A program made the position numbers and the translations under genes. This document shows positions 25,973-33,911 of a stretch of DNA of 64,000 nucleotides, piece after piece (the stretch's first letter is position 1; each line of letters opens with the position of its first letter). Under the pieces are notes generated by a model. The model was given only the letters and a program-made list of their open reading frames with translations, made no database searches and was not told the origin of the DNA. Source of the DNA: Thauera aromatica K172 (GTDB taxonomy: Bacteria; Pseudomonadota; Gammaproteobacteria; Burkholderiales; Rhodocyclaceae); contig NZ_CP028339.1 in NCBI RefSeq assembly GCF_003030465.1, positions 2,232,001 to 2,296,000 of the forward strand, read 5' to 3'.

Positions 25973-26966
25973 GTCGGTGCGCCTCCGGGAGTTGCGGGAC
26001 AAGGTCGGGCCGCTCGGAACGCAAGCGGCGGCAGAAGTGGGCGTAGCTCGCACTGTGGCGCGCGTTCCCCATGATCGACACGAGGCTCGGCACGTCGCCG
26101 TGCCGCAGCGAGCGCGAGAAGGTGTGCAGACTGTGGCGGCGCACGAAGCGCGTTTTGCGCCAAGCGCGGAAGCCGACGAAATTCACGCCGCGCCGGGTCG
26201 GCTGGATCGTGTAGCGCGACAGTTCGAGGCGCAGGCGCTCGTGCAGGAACGTTTCGATCTGTAGCCGCAGCGCGTTCGCCTCGGCGCGCGACGCGATGCC
26301 GAACACGATGAAATCGTCGACGTAGCGCACATACCGCTTGCGGCCGAGCTCGCGCTTGATGAAGTGGTCGAGCGGGTCAAGGTAGATCAGCGCGAACAGC
26401 TGCGACAGCAGGTTGCCGATCGGAATCCCGGTCGAGTCCGGGTAACGCGCGAACAGTTCGAGCAGCGCGAGCAGCCGCCGGTCCTTGATCCTGCGCGCGA
26501 CCAGCCGCATCAGCCGCGCGCGGTCGATGCGGTAGAAGAACTTGCGGATGTCCATCTGCAGCGTGACGCTGCCGTCTGGCGCGTCGCGCAGGAACTGTTG
26601 CGCGCGGTCGGCCGCCCGGTGCGTGCCCTTGCCCTTGCGGCAGCCGTAGCTGTCGTGGATGAATCCGCGATCGAAGATCGGGTAGATCGCCGCATAGATC
26701 GCGTGCTGCACTACGACGTCGCGAAAGTGCGGCGCATGGATCAGGCGCGGCTTCGGCTCGCGCACCTCGAACGTCACGTAGGGGCGCGGCGCATACGTGC
26801 CGGCGTGCAACTCGTCGTGCAGCCGCTGCAGATTCGCGCCGAGGTCGCGCTCGAATGCGGCCACCGCGACCTTCTTGCGCTTGCGCCGGCGCGCGGCGAG
26901 ATAGGCCGCGTGCAGCACGTCAGGCGTGAAGCATTGATCGAACAGATTGCCGTGGCGTTTAGGCAT
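25953..26966 (-). CDS. Reverse transcriptase of a diversity-generating retroelement
   Basis: 337 residues from ATG 26966. RT motifs in order: RPYVTFEVREPKPRLIHAPH, motif A QMDIRKFF with D139, the DGR-type motif GIPIGNLLSQ at 180-189, and the catalytic YVDD at 215-218 (RYVDDFIVFG). There is no maturase X or endonuclease domain, which argues against a group II intron, and no msr/msd structure as in retrons. It lies just downstream of a template repeat and the avd gene. It copies template RNA with errors at adenines into cDNA that replaces the variable repeat of the fibre gene. Confidence 0.95.
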   Translation of the reverse strand: MPKRHGNLFDQCFTPDVLHAAYLAARRRKRKKVAVAAFERDLGANLQRLHDELHAGTYAPRPYVTFEVREPKPRLIHAPHFRDVVVQHAIYAAIYPIFDRGFIHDSYGCRKGKGTHRAADRAQQFLRDAPDGSVTLQMDIRKFFYRIDRARLMRLVARRIKDRRLLALLELFARYPDSTGIPIGNLLSQLFALIYLDPLDHFIKRELGRKRYVRYVDDFIVFGIASRAEANALRLQIETFLHERLRLELSRYTIQPTRRGVNFVGFRAWRKTRFVRRHSLHTFSRSLRHGDVPSLVSIMGNARHSASYAHFCRRLRSERPDLVPQLPEAHRHACTNL

Positions 26967-27096
26967 GGCGGATGGTCCCCACAGCCGTGGCGGGTACTGA
27001 AACGCCATGCCCTGCCGATTTCGCCAAAATGCAGGACGGAGCCATCCCTATGTCGCCAGTATTTGCTGTGTGCAATGTCAGGTCAGCGAAGGCGAA

Positions 27097-27216
27097 ATAG
27101 TCGGCGCAGCGAAAGCCCGCGTTGTTGTTGTCGTTCGACCGGCCGTTGCTCCAACCCCGGTAGAAGACGCCAGCGTTCGCAGCGTTGTTCCAGTTGCCGG
27201 AGGCATACGGGAAAAG
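27097..27216 (-). repeat. DGR template repeat (TR)
   Basis: 120 bp between avd and the reverse transcriptase, aligned without gaps to the variable repeat (offset 589 bp) with 13 mismatches. All 13 fall on the 24 adenines of the coding-strand TR; none of the 96 other positions differ. Many AAC codons are present, the codon type that DGR mutagenesis turns into many amino acids. Confidence 0.96.
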
Positions 27217-27234
27217 CATTTCGATGGCCCGCCC

Positions 27235-27642
27235 TTATTCGGCCTGCGGGCTCGCCCGCAGACTCCGAATCCAGCCGCCGATCATCGCCCCCAGTTCGTT
27301 GATGAGGACCGACACGGCGGTATAGCGACGCAGCGACTCGGCGGCGCTGCGCGCGCGTTTGTGATGCTCGAACTCGAAATAGCCCAGCTCGAACGCGAGA
27401 TTGACGAAGGTCCGCAACTGCTCGTGCCGAACGTCGAGCTTCGACAGGCTGGTCTTGTTGTGATAGCGCTTCTGGCACTCGACGATGCCCGCGAGCACGT
27501 CATAGACGGCTTGCCGGATCTCCTGGCACAGCCCGTATTTCTCGTGCCGCGGGAAGTGGTTCAGATTCACGTTGAGCAACAGGATCAGCTCGCGGCACTT
27601 GTGATGGATCGCGGCTTGCGGGTTCGTTGTGTTCGTGCTCAT
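27235..27642 (-). CDS. avd: DGR accessory variability determinant (Avd), four-helix bundle
   Basis: 135 residues, all helical: CRELILLLNVNLNHFPRHEK, then LGLCQ-type helix, SKLDVRHEQLRTFVNLAFEL and the last helix RYTAVSVLINELGAMIGGW. Avd forms a basic pentameric barrel that binds the reverse transcriptase and template RNA. It starts 34 bp after the target gene and ends 18 bp before TR, the classical order of the Bordetella phage BPP-1 cassette. Confidence 0.9.
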   Translation of the reverse strand: MSTNTTNPQAAIHHKCRELILLLNVNLNHFPRHEKYGLCQEIRQAVYDVLAGIVECQKRYHNKTSLSKLDVRHEQLRTFVNLAFELGYFEFEHHKRARSAAESLRRYTAVSVLINELGAMIGGWIRSLRASPQAE

Positions 27643-27652
27643 GGCATCAGGA

Positions 27653-27668
27653 CGGCGCTACCGCGCCG
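27653..27668. other. DGR hairpin/cruciform downstream of the variable repeat
   Basis: Perfect stem CGGCGC / GCGCCG with a four-base loop (TACC on the plus strand), 17 bp past the 3' end of VR and before avd. BPP-1-type DGRs need a short GC stem with a four-base loop at this place for homing; the match in place and form supports an active cassette. Confidence 0.7.
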
Positions 27669-27676
27669 CCGACCAG

Positions 27677-29968
27677 TCAATTTCCATAGGCGGCGCAGCG
27701 AAAGCCCGCGTTGGTGATGTCGCTCGACCGGCCGACGCTCCAACCCCGGCAGAAGACGCCAGCGACCGCAGCGCCGTTCCAGACGCCGGAGGCATACGGG
27801 AAAAGATTGGCGCGGCCATAGCGGTAATTGCCGTCGTTGCCGAACTGGTTCGTGCCGGCCGCGCTCATGCCGGTCGTCGCCGCTATGCCGCAGCACGAGC
27901 GCAGATAATCCGTGCCGCTCGTCGCGCCGCTGAACACCGCGTTGCTGCCGTTGCCAAAATAGTCCCATCCGGTCGTCGCGCCCCAGGGCAGAAAGCCGGT
28001 CACCGCGTCGTAATTGGTCGCCAGATTGGCCGCCGTGCCCCATGCGTCCGTTGCGCCGCCGAAGCCGTCAGTCAGGCTCGCCAGCGCGACGCTCTCCTTG
28101 AGTACGTAGGCGTCACCGGTCGTGATCGCGGTCGTATCGGTCGCGCTAGCGCCCGCTTGCGTGATGCCCAGCATCACTTGATACATCGCGCCATTCACGT
28201 CGGTCACGCCGCACGCCTGTCCGTTGTGCGTGGTTTTTGCGAGGCTGCTCGCGCTGCCGGTCTTCGGCTTGTTTGCGTTGCCCGAGTCGCCCGCGCTCGT
28301 AAACGTGACGCCGGTGTCGTTGGCGTCGGCCAGGGCGCTGTTGTTGCACCCCTTCGGGAAATTCGTTGTCCCGGCCGCGTCGTACCATGCGCAGTGCGTC
28401 GCGCTGGTTGCGGCTTGGCCGTGCGCGAGCGCGAGCTTCGCCAGCGCGTCATACATGAAGATGCTGGCGACGTTGAACACGCCCGCGCCGCGGCTGCGCG
28501 CCAGCACGACGGCATCGGCGAGGATGCCGGTGCAGCCTGTCATGCCGCTAGAGCGCGTGTACGTCGTCGTGGTCGTCAGCGAGATCGGCACGCCGAGCGC
28601 GACGGACTTGCACGAGGTCGTGCCGTTCCGGCTCGCGAGGTACTTGTCGATGAAAAAGCCCGGCTTGACCGCCCCGCCATCCTTGAATGCACGGTGCAGC
28701 GCGTAGCCTGCTGCGTTGGCTGCGGCCTCGTCGGCGAACGTCTCGATGCCCACGACATCGATCGCATTGGCGCCGTAGGTCGCATAGCGCGGGCTGGAAG
28801 CGTTGCCAATGCGGTAGTAGAAGCGCGGCACGAATACCATCACCGAGCCGTCGCTGTACTGGTAGTTGCCGTAATTTGCGCTCGCTTTGTCGCTCGTGCC
28901 GGCCATCGCGCTGAAGCCCGAGGGCAGCTCGGCGGGATATTCACCGACGCCGAACCCTTGCCCGCCCGGCGTGCCGACCAGACCGCCGAACGTGGCTTTG
29001 GTGGTGAATTTCACCGGCGCGCTCCACTCGGACAGGCCGTTGCTGTTCCCTTCGTCCTGCATTTGCCACCAGTACTCCTGGCTCGTGGATAGCCCAGAGA
29101 CGGTCCAGTTCAGCAGATTCACGGTGTCGCCAACGTTGCTGGCGATGATGTTCGTCATCGCTTGATCGGTCGCCACTCGGTAGCTGCGAGACTTTTGCGT
29201 ATCCTCCAGTCCGTACCAGGCGAAAGCCGAGCCGGTCAGCGTGACCGAGCCGCCTTGGTCGGTGGCACCATTGGCTGGCGATACGACAGTCGGCGTTTGC
29301 ACGCCGGCGGCCTGCGCGTCGATCACGAACTCGGTCGGCACGTCATCCATCGTCACCGTCAGCGTGACCGCGCCCGCGGCGGGTGGCGCAGTGAAGGTGA
29401 TCGTGTCTCCGGCGAGGCTGACCGTGCCGGCGCTGACTTGCACGACATACTCGGAAAACGCGCTGTAGTTGGTGATGGTGTAGGTTTTTTCTTGTGTGAC
29501 GTATGGGCTGGGGTCGCCGGAGAGGGTTACGCCGACGCCGCTCCGAATCTCGATATTCCCGGCGCCCAGGAGGACCTGGCCGTTGACGGTCTTGATGTTG
29601 GCGCCGGAAACAAGGGTCGCCTGCTTGCTCTCGATCGCCTGCAGCGCATCAGACAGCGCCCCGGCGGTCAGCCGCAATTCAGCCCGCGTGCCTGCCGCCC
29701 AGGCCTGCGCTGCCGTACCTTCTTGCGCACGTTCAACGGTAAGCACGCCGCCCGTGCGGGCCGTGCACTTGACGATCTCCCATGCTGCCTCGTTGCCGTT
29801 TTCATCCAGGCCAATCAGGGTGGCTCTGAATATGCCGTTCGCGGCATCCGGGAAGAGAGCCCCGCTGGTGACTTCGATTACCGTGTCTTCCGCTGCAGCC
29901 GGCGCCACCAGCGTCGTGATTGCGTTGTTGGCAAATTGCTCCACGCTCAAATCTCCTTCACGCGACAA
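27677..29968 (-). CDS. DGR target: tail fibre with variable C-type-lectin domain
   Basis: 763 residues. The N-terminal 150 look like a fibre base (MSREGDLSVEQFANNAITTL, FANNA and coiled segments), then an Ig-like beta domain near 155-230, a fibronectin-like domain near 235-330 and a C-terminal domain from about 350 that ends in the FGE/C-type-lectin pattern of DGR receptor binders (NLFPYASG, RGWSVGRSS, NAGFRCAAYGN). The variable repeat covers residues 722-761. Nine residues differ from the template. It overlaps the upstream gene by 22 bp. Expected role: trimeric receptor-binding tip whose surface is diversified. Confidence 0.93.
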   Translation of the reverse strand: MSREGDLSVEQFANNAITTLVAPAAAEDTVIEVTSGALFPDAANGIFRATLIGLDENGNEAAWEIVKCTARTGGVLTVERAQEGTAAQAWAAGTRAELRLTAGALSDALQAIESKQATLVSGANIKTVNGQVLLGAGNIEIRSGVGVTLSGDPSPYVTQEKTYTITNYSAFSEYVVQVSAGTVSLAGDTITFTAPPAAGAVTLTVTMDDVPTEFVIDAQAAGVQTPTVVSPANGATDQGGSVTLTGSAFAWYGLEDTQKSRSYRVATDQAMTNIIASNVGDTVNLLNWTVSGLSTSQEYWWQMQDEGNSNGLSEWSAPVKFTTKATFGGLVGTPGGQGFGVGEYPAELPSGFSAMAGTSDKASANYGNYQYSDGSVMVFVPRFYYRIGNASSPRYATYGANAIDVVGIETFADEAAANAAGYALHRAFKDGGAVKPGFFIDKYLASRNGTTSCKSVALGVPISLTTTTTYTRSSGMTGCTGILADAVVLARSRGAGVFNVASIFMYDALAKLALAHGQAATSATHCAWYDAAGTTNFPKGCNNSALADANDTGVTFTSAGDSGNANKPKTGSASSLAKTTHNGQACGVTDVNGAMYQVMLGITQAGASATDTTAITTGDAYVLKESVALASLTDGFGGATDAWGTAANLATNYDAVTGFLPWGATTGWDYFGNGSNAVFSGATSGTDYLRSCCGIAATTGMSAAGTNQFGNDGNYRYGRANLFPYASGVWNGAAVAGVFCRGWSVGRSSDITNAGFRCAAYGN
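27686..27805 (-). repeat. DGR variable repeat (VR) with adenine-free IMH-like end
   Basis: Last 120 bp of the fibre gene before its stop. The 19 bp at 27691-27709 are identical with TR and free of coding-strand adenines, as expected for the initiation-of-homing region. Beyond 27686 VR and TR sequences part completely. Amino-acid changes against TR: seven Asn (to V, G, V, V, S, I, T), Tyr to Cys and Asp to Ala. Confidence 0.96.
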
Positions 29969-30228
29969 AAGAGTTCGTCTTCAAGAATTTCCCCGCCCGC
30001 GGTCGTGACCTTGATGGTGATCTTGTATTGCACCCCATCCGTGCCGCCGCTTACCCAGATCCGGGCGCGATCCCCCGCCACGAGAACCGGGGATACTTCA
30101 AGCCCAGCAGGCTCAGCCCTGCATTCGTCGATCGTTCCGATCTCGTCGCCTGGGTCGAGCGCATCGGTGTAGATCACACTCTTGCTCACGCGCTCACCCG
30201 GCTGCTTGCTGAAAGAGCCCAACTTCAT
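29947..30228 (-). CDS. Probable fibre-tail adaptor protein
   Basis: 93 residues, beta-sandwich-like: KSVIYTDALDPGDEIGTIDE, then VLVAGDRARIWVSGGTDGVQ and a last strand KITIKVTTAGGEI. The pattern SGGTDGxxYxIT is common in small phage proteins annotated as fibre-tail adaptors. It precedes the DGR fibre gene and overlaps it, which supports joining of fibre to tail. Confidence 0.68.
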   Translation of the reverse strand: MKLGSFSKQPGERVSKSVIYTDALDPGDEIGTIDECRAEPAGLEVSPVLVAGDRARIWVSGGTDGVQYKITIKVTTAGGEILEDELFCRVKEI

Positions 30229-31685
30229 TGCGTTCTCCTGAATTCCCGCAGCGCATCCCAGCGCTGGAGTGAGCGAAGATCGGTCGGGCGATAGAACTGC
30301 TGCTCCGAGGGGTCTTCGCCGTAGATATTCGTGTAGCCCTCGGACGGGGCAAGCAGGACCATCTCTGCGTCGCCGGAAAGCGCTGCGCCACGCACCCCGT
30401 TCGCTTCGGCGATGATCTGAATGGAAGGGGCGGCCTCTGCCGTGCGCCGTCTGTTCGCTGCAAGCTCAAGCGCGACATCGAGGGCGGCGCTTGCGCTGGC
30501 GGTTCTGCGATAGACGTAGCCGGCGCCTTCCAAGGTCACCAGCAAGACGGCTTCTGCATCCCCAGGAATGAGCACCTCTCCACTCAGCCCGCCTTCGGCA
30601 TGTAGAAGTAGCGCGCCCTGCCCACCGCGCACTGCGCTGGCCTGGCCTATGGGGGTGACAGGGACCTCGATGACAAGCTTGCCGCGCCCCGTTCTGCGCA
30701 GCGCTCCGGCTGCACCCGCAGCGACCTCAACTGCCGCCGACGCCCCCCCGACCTTTGCGCGCAATGCGTTGATCTGCGCATCCAGCGCGGAGGCTGCCGC
30801 CCCCGATGCCGTCCTGCGATAGACGTAGCCGGTGCAGGCGGGAATGATCTGTACCGCAGCCTGTCCTCCTCCGCGCACGAATACTTCGCCCGCGAGGTCC
30901 GTCGCACCCTGCACGACAGCAGCGCCAGTCCAGCGCCGATATACCCGGAAGTCCGCATCGAGCGTCAATGTCTGAACCGCGCCTCCGGCCATCGTGGGCT
31001 TGGAGAGTCGGCCTGCACCGATCGCGTGAAAATCGACCGTGGCGGACCCGAGCAGGGTTTGCCTGCGCATCCCCTCATCCGTGACGCGGACCTCAACGAC
31101 CGGGGAACCCCCGGCAGTGAGGTGTCGCACGCCTTCGTGGATGTGCGCCGGGTCCAGCTCTGCGGTGATTGCCAGATCATTCGGAGCCTGCGCCGCTCCG
31201 CGACGAATCGCAGAGGCGGACAGGTCGCCCATGAGCGCCATCGAAGCGGTGGCGCTGCTCCTGCGCGCCCGAGTGCCGTCGACTTCTGCAATCAGCGGCC
31301 GGATCTGCGCCTCGCCGTCGATAAAGACGACGCCGACGTGACCTGCGGCGTGCAGAAAAATGCCTGCGCCACCGAAGCCGAGGACGGTGCGCTCGAAGTA
31401 CAGGATTCCGGTGTGCGTGATGGTGAACGCACCCCGACCGCTGCGATACACCGTCTGCGCCAGTTCAGCCTGAACTCGGATCGGCGCATCCAGTGAAGCG
31501 AACCGCTGCGCACTCCCCAACAGACCCGCCTGAACCTGCATGGGGGCATTGCCGCTGGCCCGGACGGTGCGCAGCCCTTCCAGCGAAGCATCGAACCCTG
31601 CAATCGCCTCCGCCGCCCCGAAGACGGCGAGGCGCGACGCCCCGTTGAGGGGGCGTGCATTCAGCGCAGATCCGTTGAGGCGCAT
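30225..31685 (-). CDS. Fibre-like repeat protein
   Basis: 486 residues composed of repeated beta-rich blocks with a recurring GYVYRRTAS (two clear copies near 285 and 395) and related xxYRRxG motifs, alternating with valine/alanine strands. The end, YTNIYGEDPSEQQFYRP, is conserved-looking. No enzyme motif. It lies between the head-tail adaptors and the fibre adaptor. A structural fibre or tail sheath role is inferred. Confidence 0.62.
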   Translation of the reverse strand: MRLNGSALNARPLNGASRLAVFGAAEAIAGFDASLEGLRTVRASGNAPMQVQAGLLGSAQRFASLDAPIRVQAELAQTVYRSGRGAFTITHTGILYFERTVLGFGGAGIFLHAAGHVGVVFIDGEAQIRPLIAEVDGTRARRSSATASMALMGDLSASAIRRGAAQAPNDLAITAELDPAHIHEGVRHLTAGGSPVVEVRVTDEGMRRQTLLGSATVDFHAIGAGRLSKPTMAGGAVQTLTLDADFRVYRRWTGAAVVQGATDLAGEVFVRGGGQAAVQIIPACTGYVYRRTASGAAASALDAQINALRAKVGGASAAVEVAAGAAGALRRTGRGKLVIEVPVTPIGQASAVRGGQGALLLHAEGGLSGEVLIPGDAEAVLLVTLEGAGYVYRRTASASAALDVALELAANRRRTAEAAPSIQIIAEANGVRGAALSGDAEMVLLAPSEGYTNIYGEDPSEQQFYRPTDLRSLQRWDALREFRRTQ

Positions 31686-31695
31686 GACCTATCGA

Positions 31696-32127
31696 TTACC
31701 GGGCAATCATGCGCAGCGCGCCGGGGATCGCGCTGAAAATATCGGTCGGGTCAATCGTCTTCGGCGCGGTCAGCGGGGCATGCGCCCACATGTTTCCGCC
31801 CGTCGCCGCGTCCCACACCGAAAAGTGCGTGACTTGGACCGAGCCGGCGCCGTTGTTGGCCGGGAAGTTGATGGTGTTGGCGTTGGTGATCTGCTTGCCA
31901 CCGCCGGCCTCATCGGCAGAGGCCGTCCAGGCGGACGACAGCGGCGTGCCCACGGTCATGCGCTCATACGAAGGCCAGGCCGTCGTATTGACTTCCGTGC
32001 CCGCAGTAGCGGCGTCGGTCGGGTCGGCGGTGTGCAGCGCGATAAAGAAGTTCGACGGCAGCGGAAGTTGCGTGCCGCGGAAGTGCTCGAGCAGCGCGGA
32101 TTCGAGGTAGTTGGATGCAGCGGACAT
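31696..32127 (-). CDS. Conserved small phage structural protein
   Basis: 143 residues: MSAASNYLESALLEHFRGTQ, LPSNFFIALHTADPTDAATA, then glycine/threonine-rich strands. The pattern 'YLExALLxH...xLALHTADPTDxG' is shared by a widespread family of small fibre or head-decoration proteins. Located between adaptors and fibre genes. Exact function not established. Confidence 0.7.
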   Translation of the reverse strand: MSAASNYLESALLEHFRGTQLPLPSNFFIALHTADPTDAATAGTEVNTTAWPSYERMTVGTPLSSAWTASADEAGGGKQITNANTINFPANNGAGSVQVTHFSVWDAATGGNMWAHAPLTAPKTIDPTDIFSAIPGALRMIAR

Positions 32128-32154
32128 GGGTAATTCTCCTTACAGGGGATGGGG

Positions 32155-32841
32155 TCAAGCGGTGGGGCGAAGGTTGGGATTGGTGCCGGCGCTGTTGCGG
32201 TTGATGTCGCTCGCCTGCTCGCCCGCCGCGCGCCCGCCGATCTGAGCCGAGAAGGCCTGCAGGTAGGCCACCGCCAAGTCGGCGTTGGCGGCGTACTCGG
32301 CGTCCTTGCTGTAGCAGCGATGCAGGGTGTAATTGACGATCGCCGGCATCCAGGTGTCGTCGAGCTGGAGCGAGCCGCCATCGACCACTTCAGTTGGCGC
32401 GACGGCATAGACGATCTCGAGCGAGCCCTGATTGATCGCCGGCTGCGGCGGATAGACGTAAAACACCTTCTGGTTCTGCGGGTCGAAGGTGTAGTGGATG
32501 ACCTCGGCAGAAGCGGTGCCGGCGTGCCAGAGCGGGTTTTGGGCGTCGAGAATCTCGCGCGTCACTGCGCGCGGCGCGCGCCCCGGGGTGGCGCCGCCCG
32601 CCCCCATGTTTCGAGTGATGTCGATCAGCGTCGTGCCGTCTGCCGGCAGTTGCTGCCGAGTGCCTGCGGAGAGCGTGACGACTGCGGTCTTGACGCATGC
32701 ATCGGGCTTGATGGCGACGATTTCGCGCTGCGCGTCCGAGACGTAGGTCAGCAACTCGGCGACGGGCCAGCGGATGTGGGTGGTGTCTTGCAGCAGCGTG
32801 GCAACGCGGCCGATGACGGCTGTGGTGGTCAGGGTGGCCAT
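32155..32841 (-). CDS. Head-tail adaptor-like protein (DUF6682 type)
   Basis: 228 residues. TTTAVIGRVATLLQDTTHIR and WPVAELLTYVSDAQREIVAI open the protein, a typical adaptor N-terminus; YTLHRCYSKDAEYAANADLA near the end is the helical part that contacts the portal. This family replaces P22 gp4-type connectors in many podoviruses. The gene starts 48 bp after copy 3 of the repeated motif. Confidence 0.75.
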   Translation of the reverse strand: MATLTTTAVIGRVATLLQDTTHIRWPVAELLTYVSDAQREIVAIKPDACVKTAVVTLSAGTRQQLPADGTTLIDITRNMGAGGATPGRAPRAVTREILDAQNPLWHAGTASAEVIHYTFDPQNQKVFYVYPPQPAINQGSLEIVYAVAPTEVVDGGSLQLDDTWMPAIVNYTLHRCYSKDAEYAANADLAVAYLQAFSAQIGGRAAGEQASDINRNSAGTNPNLRPTA

Positions 32842-32889
32842 AGGGCGCTCCGGGTCAGTTGCCCGGATGCTGCCGCCATGGGCTTCGCA

Positions 32890-32899
32890 GGGGTGCCCT
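32890..32899 (-). promoter_or_regulatory. Late intergenic motif GGGGTGCCCT, copy 3
   Basis: Touches the stop codon of the upstream gene (coding strand TAAGGGCACCCC) and lies 48 bp before the adaptor gene. Confidence 0.5.
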
Positions 32900-33492
32900 T
32901 ACGGCACAGGCCGCACCCGCAGACGCCCCCGCCCGGCGCCGACCTGCGCCTGCGCATAGGCGCGCTCGACACCGCCCTGGAAGGCTTGCGCTGCCACGCT
33001 CGCCCGGCTCATGTCGCCCTGCTGCAGCAAGAGCCGCATCAGGGCGCCGGCGGCAATCGGCTCGCGCCAGTAGCGCACCAACTGGTCGTCGAGCACGGTT
33101 GCGCTCATGCTCGGCTCCACTGCAACGCGCAGCACGAGACTGTCGGCGCGAACGGGGGTCTCGGCGAGCTCGATCAGGCGCGGCACGGGCTGCACGAAGC
33201 CCGTGGGCTCACCTGCCTCGGGCAGATCCAGGGACGCCATGGGGCGCCGATCCAGCGCCCGGTCGCCGACGATCACCGCCGCAAGAACGCGTACCGGCTC
33301 GCACCCGATCACGTCGACGTCGTATTCGCGCACACCGGGGATCAGCTGGATCGGATCGGTGCGCTGCTGCCAGGCCAAGCTCTGGCGGCAGAATTCGATC
33401 GCCGCATCGACCAGTGCGCGGTCGATCGCCATTTCTGGCATGTTCGGCACGTGCGGGATGATGTAGGGGTAGAGCGCGGAGAGGGCAGCCAT
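32899..33492 (-). CDS. Second adaptor / connector-like protein
   Basis: 197 residues: MAALSALYPYIIPHVPNMPE, MAIDRALVDAAIEFCRQSLA, WQQRTDPIQLIPGVREYDVD. This is the helix-plus-beta layout of phage adaptor proteins. It follows the 118-residue gene after the capsid in the transcript and precedes the DUF6682-like adaptor. The two adaptors probably form successive rings below the portal. Confidence 0.7.
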   Translation of the reverse strand: MAALSALYPYIIPHVPNMPEMAIDRALVDAAIEFCRQSLAWQQRTDPIQLIPGVREYDVDVIGCEPVRVLAAVIVGDRALDRRPMASLDLPEAGEPTGFVQPVPRLIELAETPVRADSLVLRVAVEPSMSATVLDDQLVRYWREPIAAGALMRLLLQQGDMSRASVAAQAFQGGVERAYAQAQVGAGRGRLRVRPVP

Positions 33493-33849
33493 TTAGCGTG
33501 CTCGCTTGCCCATTTGCAGGCGCACGGTATCGAGAAGCTCGGACTTCTTCATCCCCGCATCGAGCACGACGCCGAAATTGCGGTGCGCGTACTGCGCGAG
33601 TTGATCCTTGGTCATCGCTTCGAGGTTGACCAGGGGCGGCAGGTTGTCCTGCTCTTCACGCGGCAACTCCTCGACCTTGATCTCGGTCTTGCGCTTCCTG
33701 GCATCCTCGAATTCCGGGTGGCGCAGCAGCTTGATGGCGATGTGCTCGGGCACGTCCTCGCGCGTGTCGCCGATCTCCCAGTGCAGCTTCGAGCCGTAGA
33801 GGTGGTCGGTGAATGGCTTGGGGCCGTTGTACTTGATGGCGATGGCCAT
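33493..33849 (-). CDS. Small head-completion-region protein with C-terminal helical domain
   Basis: 118 residues, MAIAIKYNGPKPFTDHLYGS start, beta N-terminal half; the end NLEAMTKDQLAQYAHRNFGV then MKKSELLDTVRLQM resembles a SAP/HeH-type helix-hairpin. Start chosen at 33849 with GGGGG upstream; the frame is open further. The gene stands directly downstream of the capsid terminator, so it needs read-through or its own promoter. Confidence 0.7.
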   Translation of the reverse strand: MAIAIKYNGPKPFTDHLYGSKLHWEIGDTREDVPEHIAIKLLRHPEFEDARKRKTEIKVEELPREEQDNLPPLVNLEAMTKDQLAQYAHRNFGVVLDAGMKKSELLDTVRLQMGKRAR

Positions 33850-33872
33850 GGTTTCCCCCGTTATGCTTAGCG

Positions 33873-33894
33873 AAAAAAGGGGGCCGAAGCCCCC
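33873..33894 (-). terminator. Rho-independent terminator after the capsid gene
   Basis: Minus strand: GGGGGC, loop TTCG, GCCCCC, then TTTTTT. Very stable UUCG tetraloop stem 18 bp past the capsid stop. It can raise capsid mRNA over the downstream adaptor and fibre genes. Confidence 0.92.
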
Positions 33895-33911
33895 TACTCC
33901 TGCACGATCGA

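Noticed and set aside
25953-27008. Reverse transcriptase as group II intron or retron
   Set aside because: No maturase X/HNH domain or intron RNA domain V, no msr/msd; TR, VR and avd fit a DGR.
26959-27219. Frame through the template repeat (MLFPYASGNW...)
   Set aside because: It reads like the fibre end only because TR copies VR. TR acts as RNA; no ribosome site, and it runs into the RT start.
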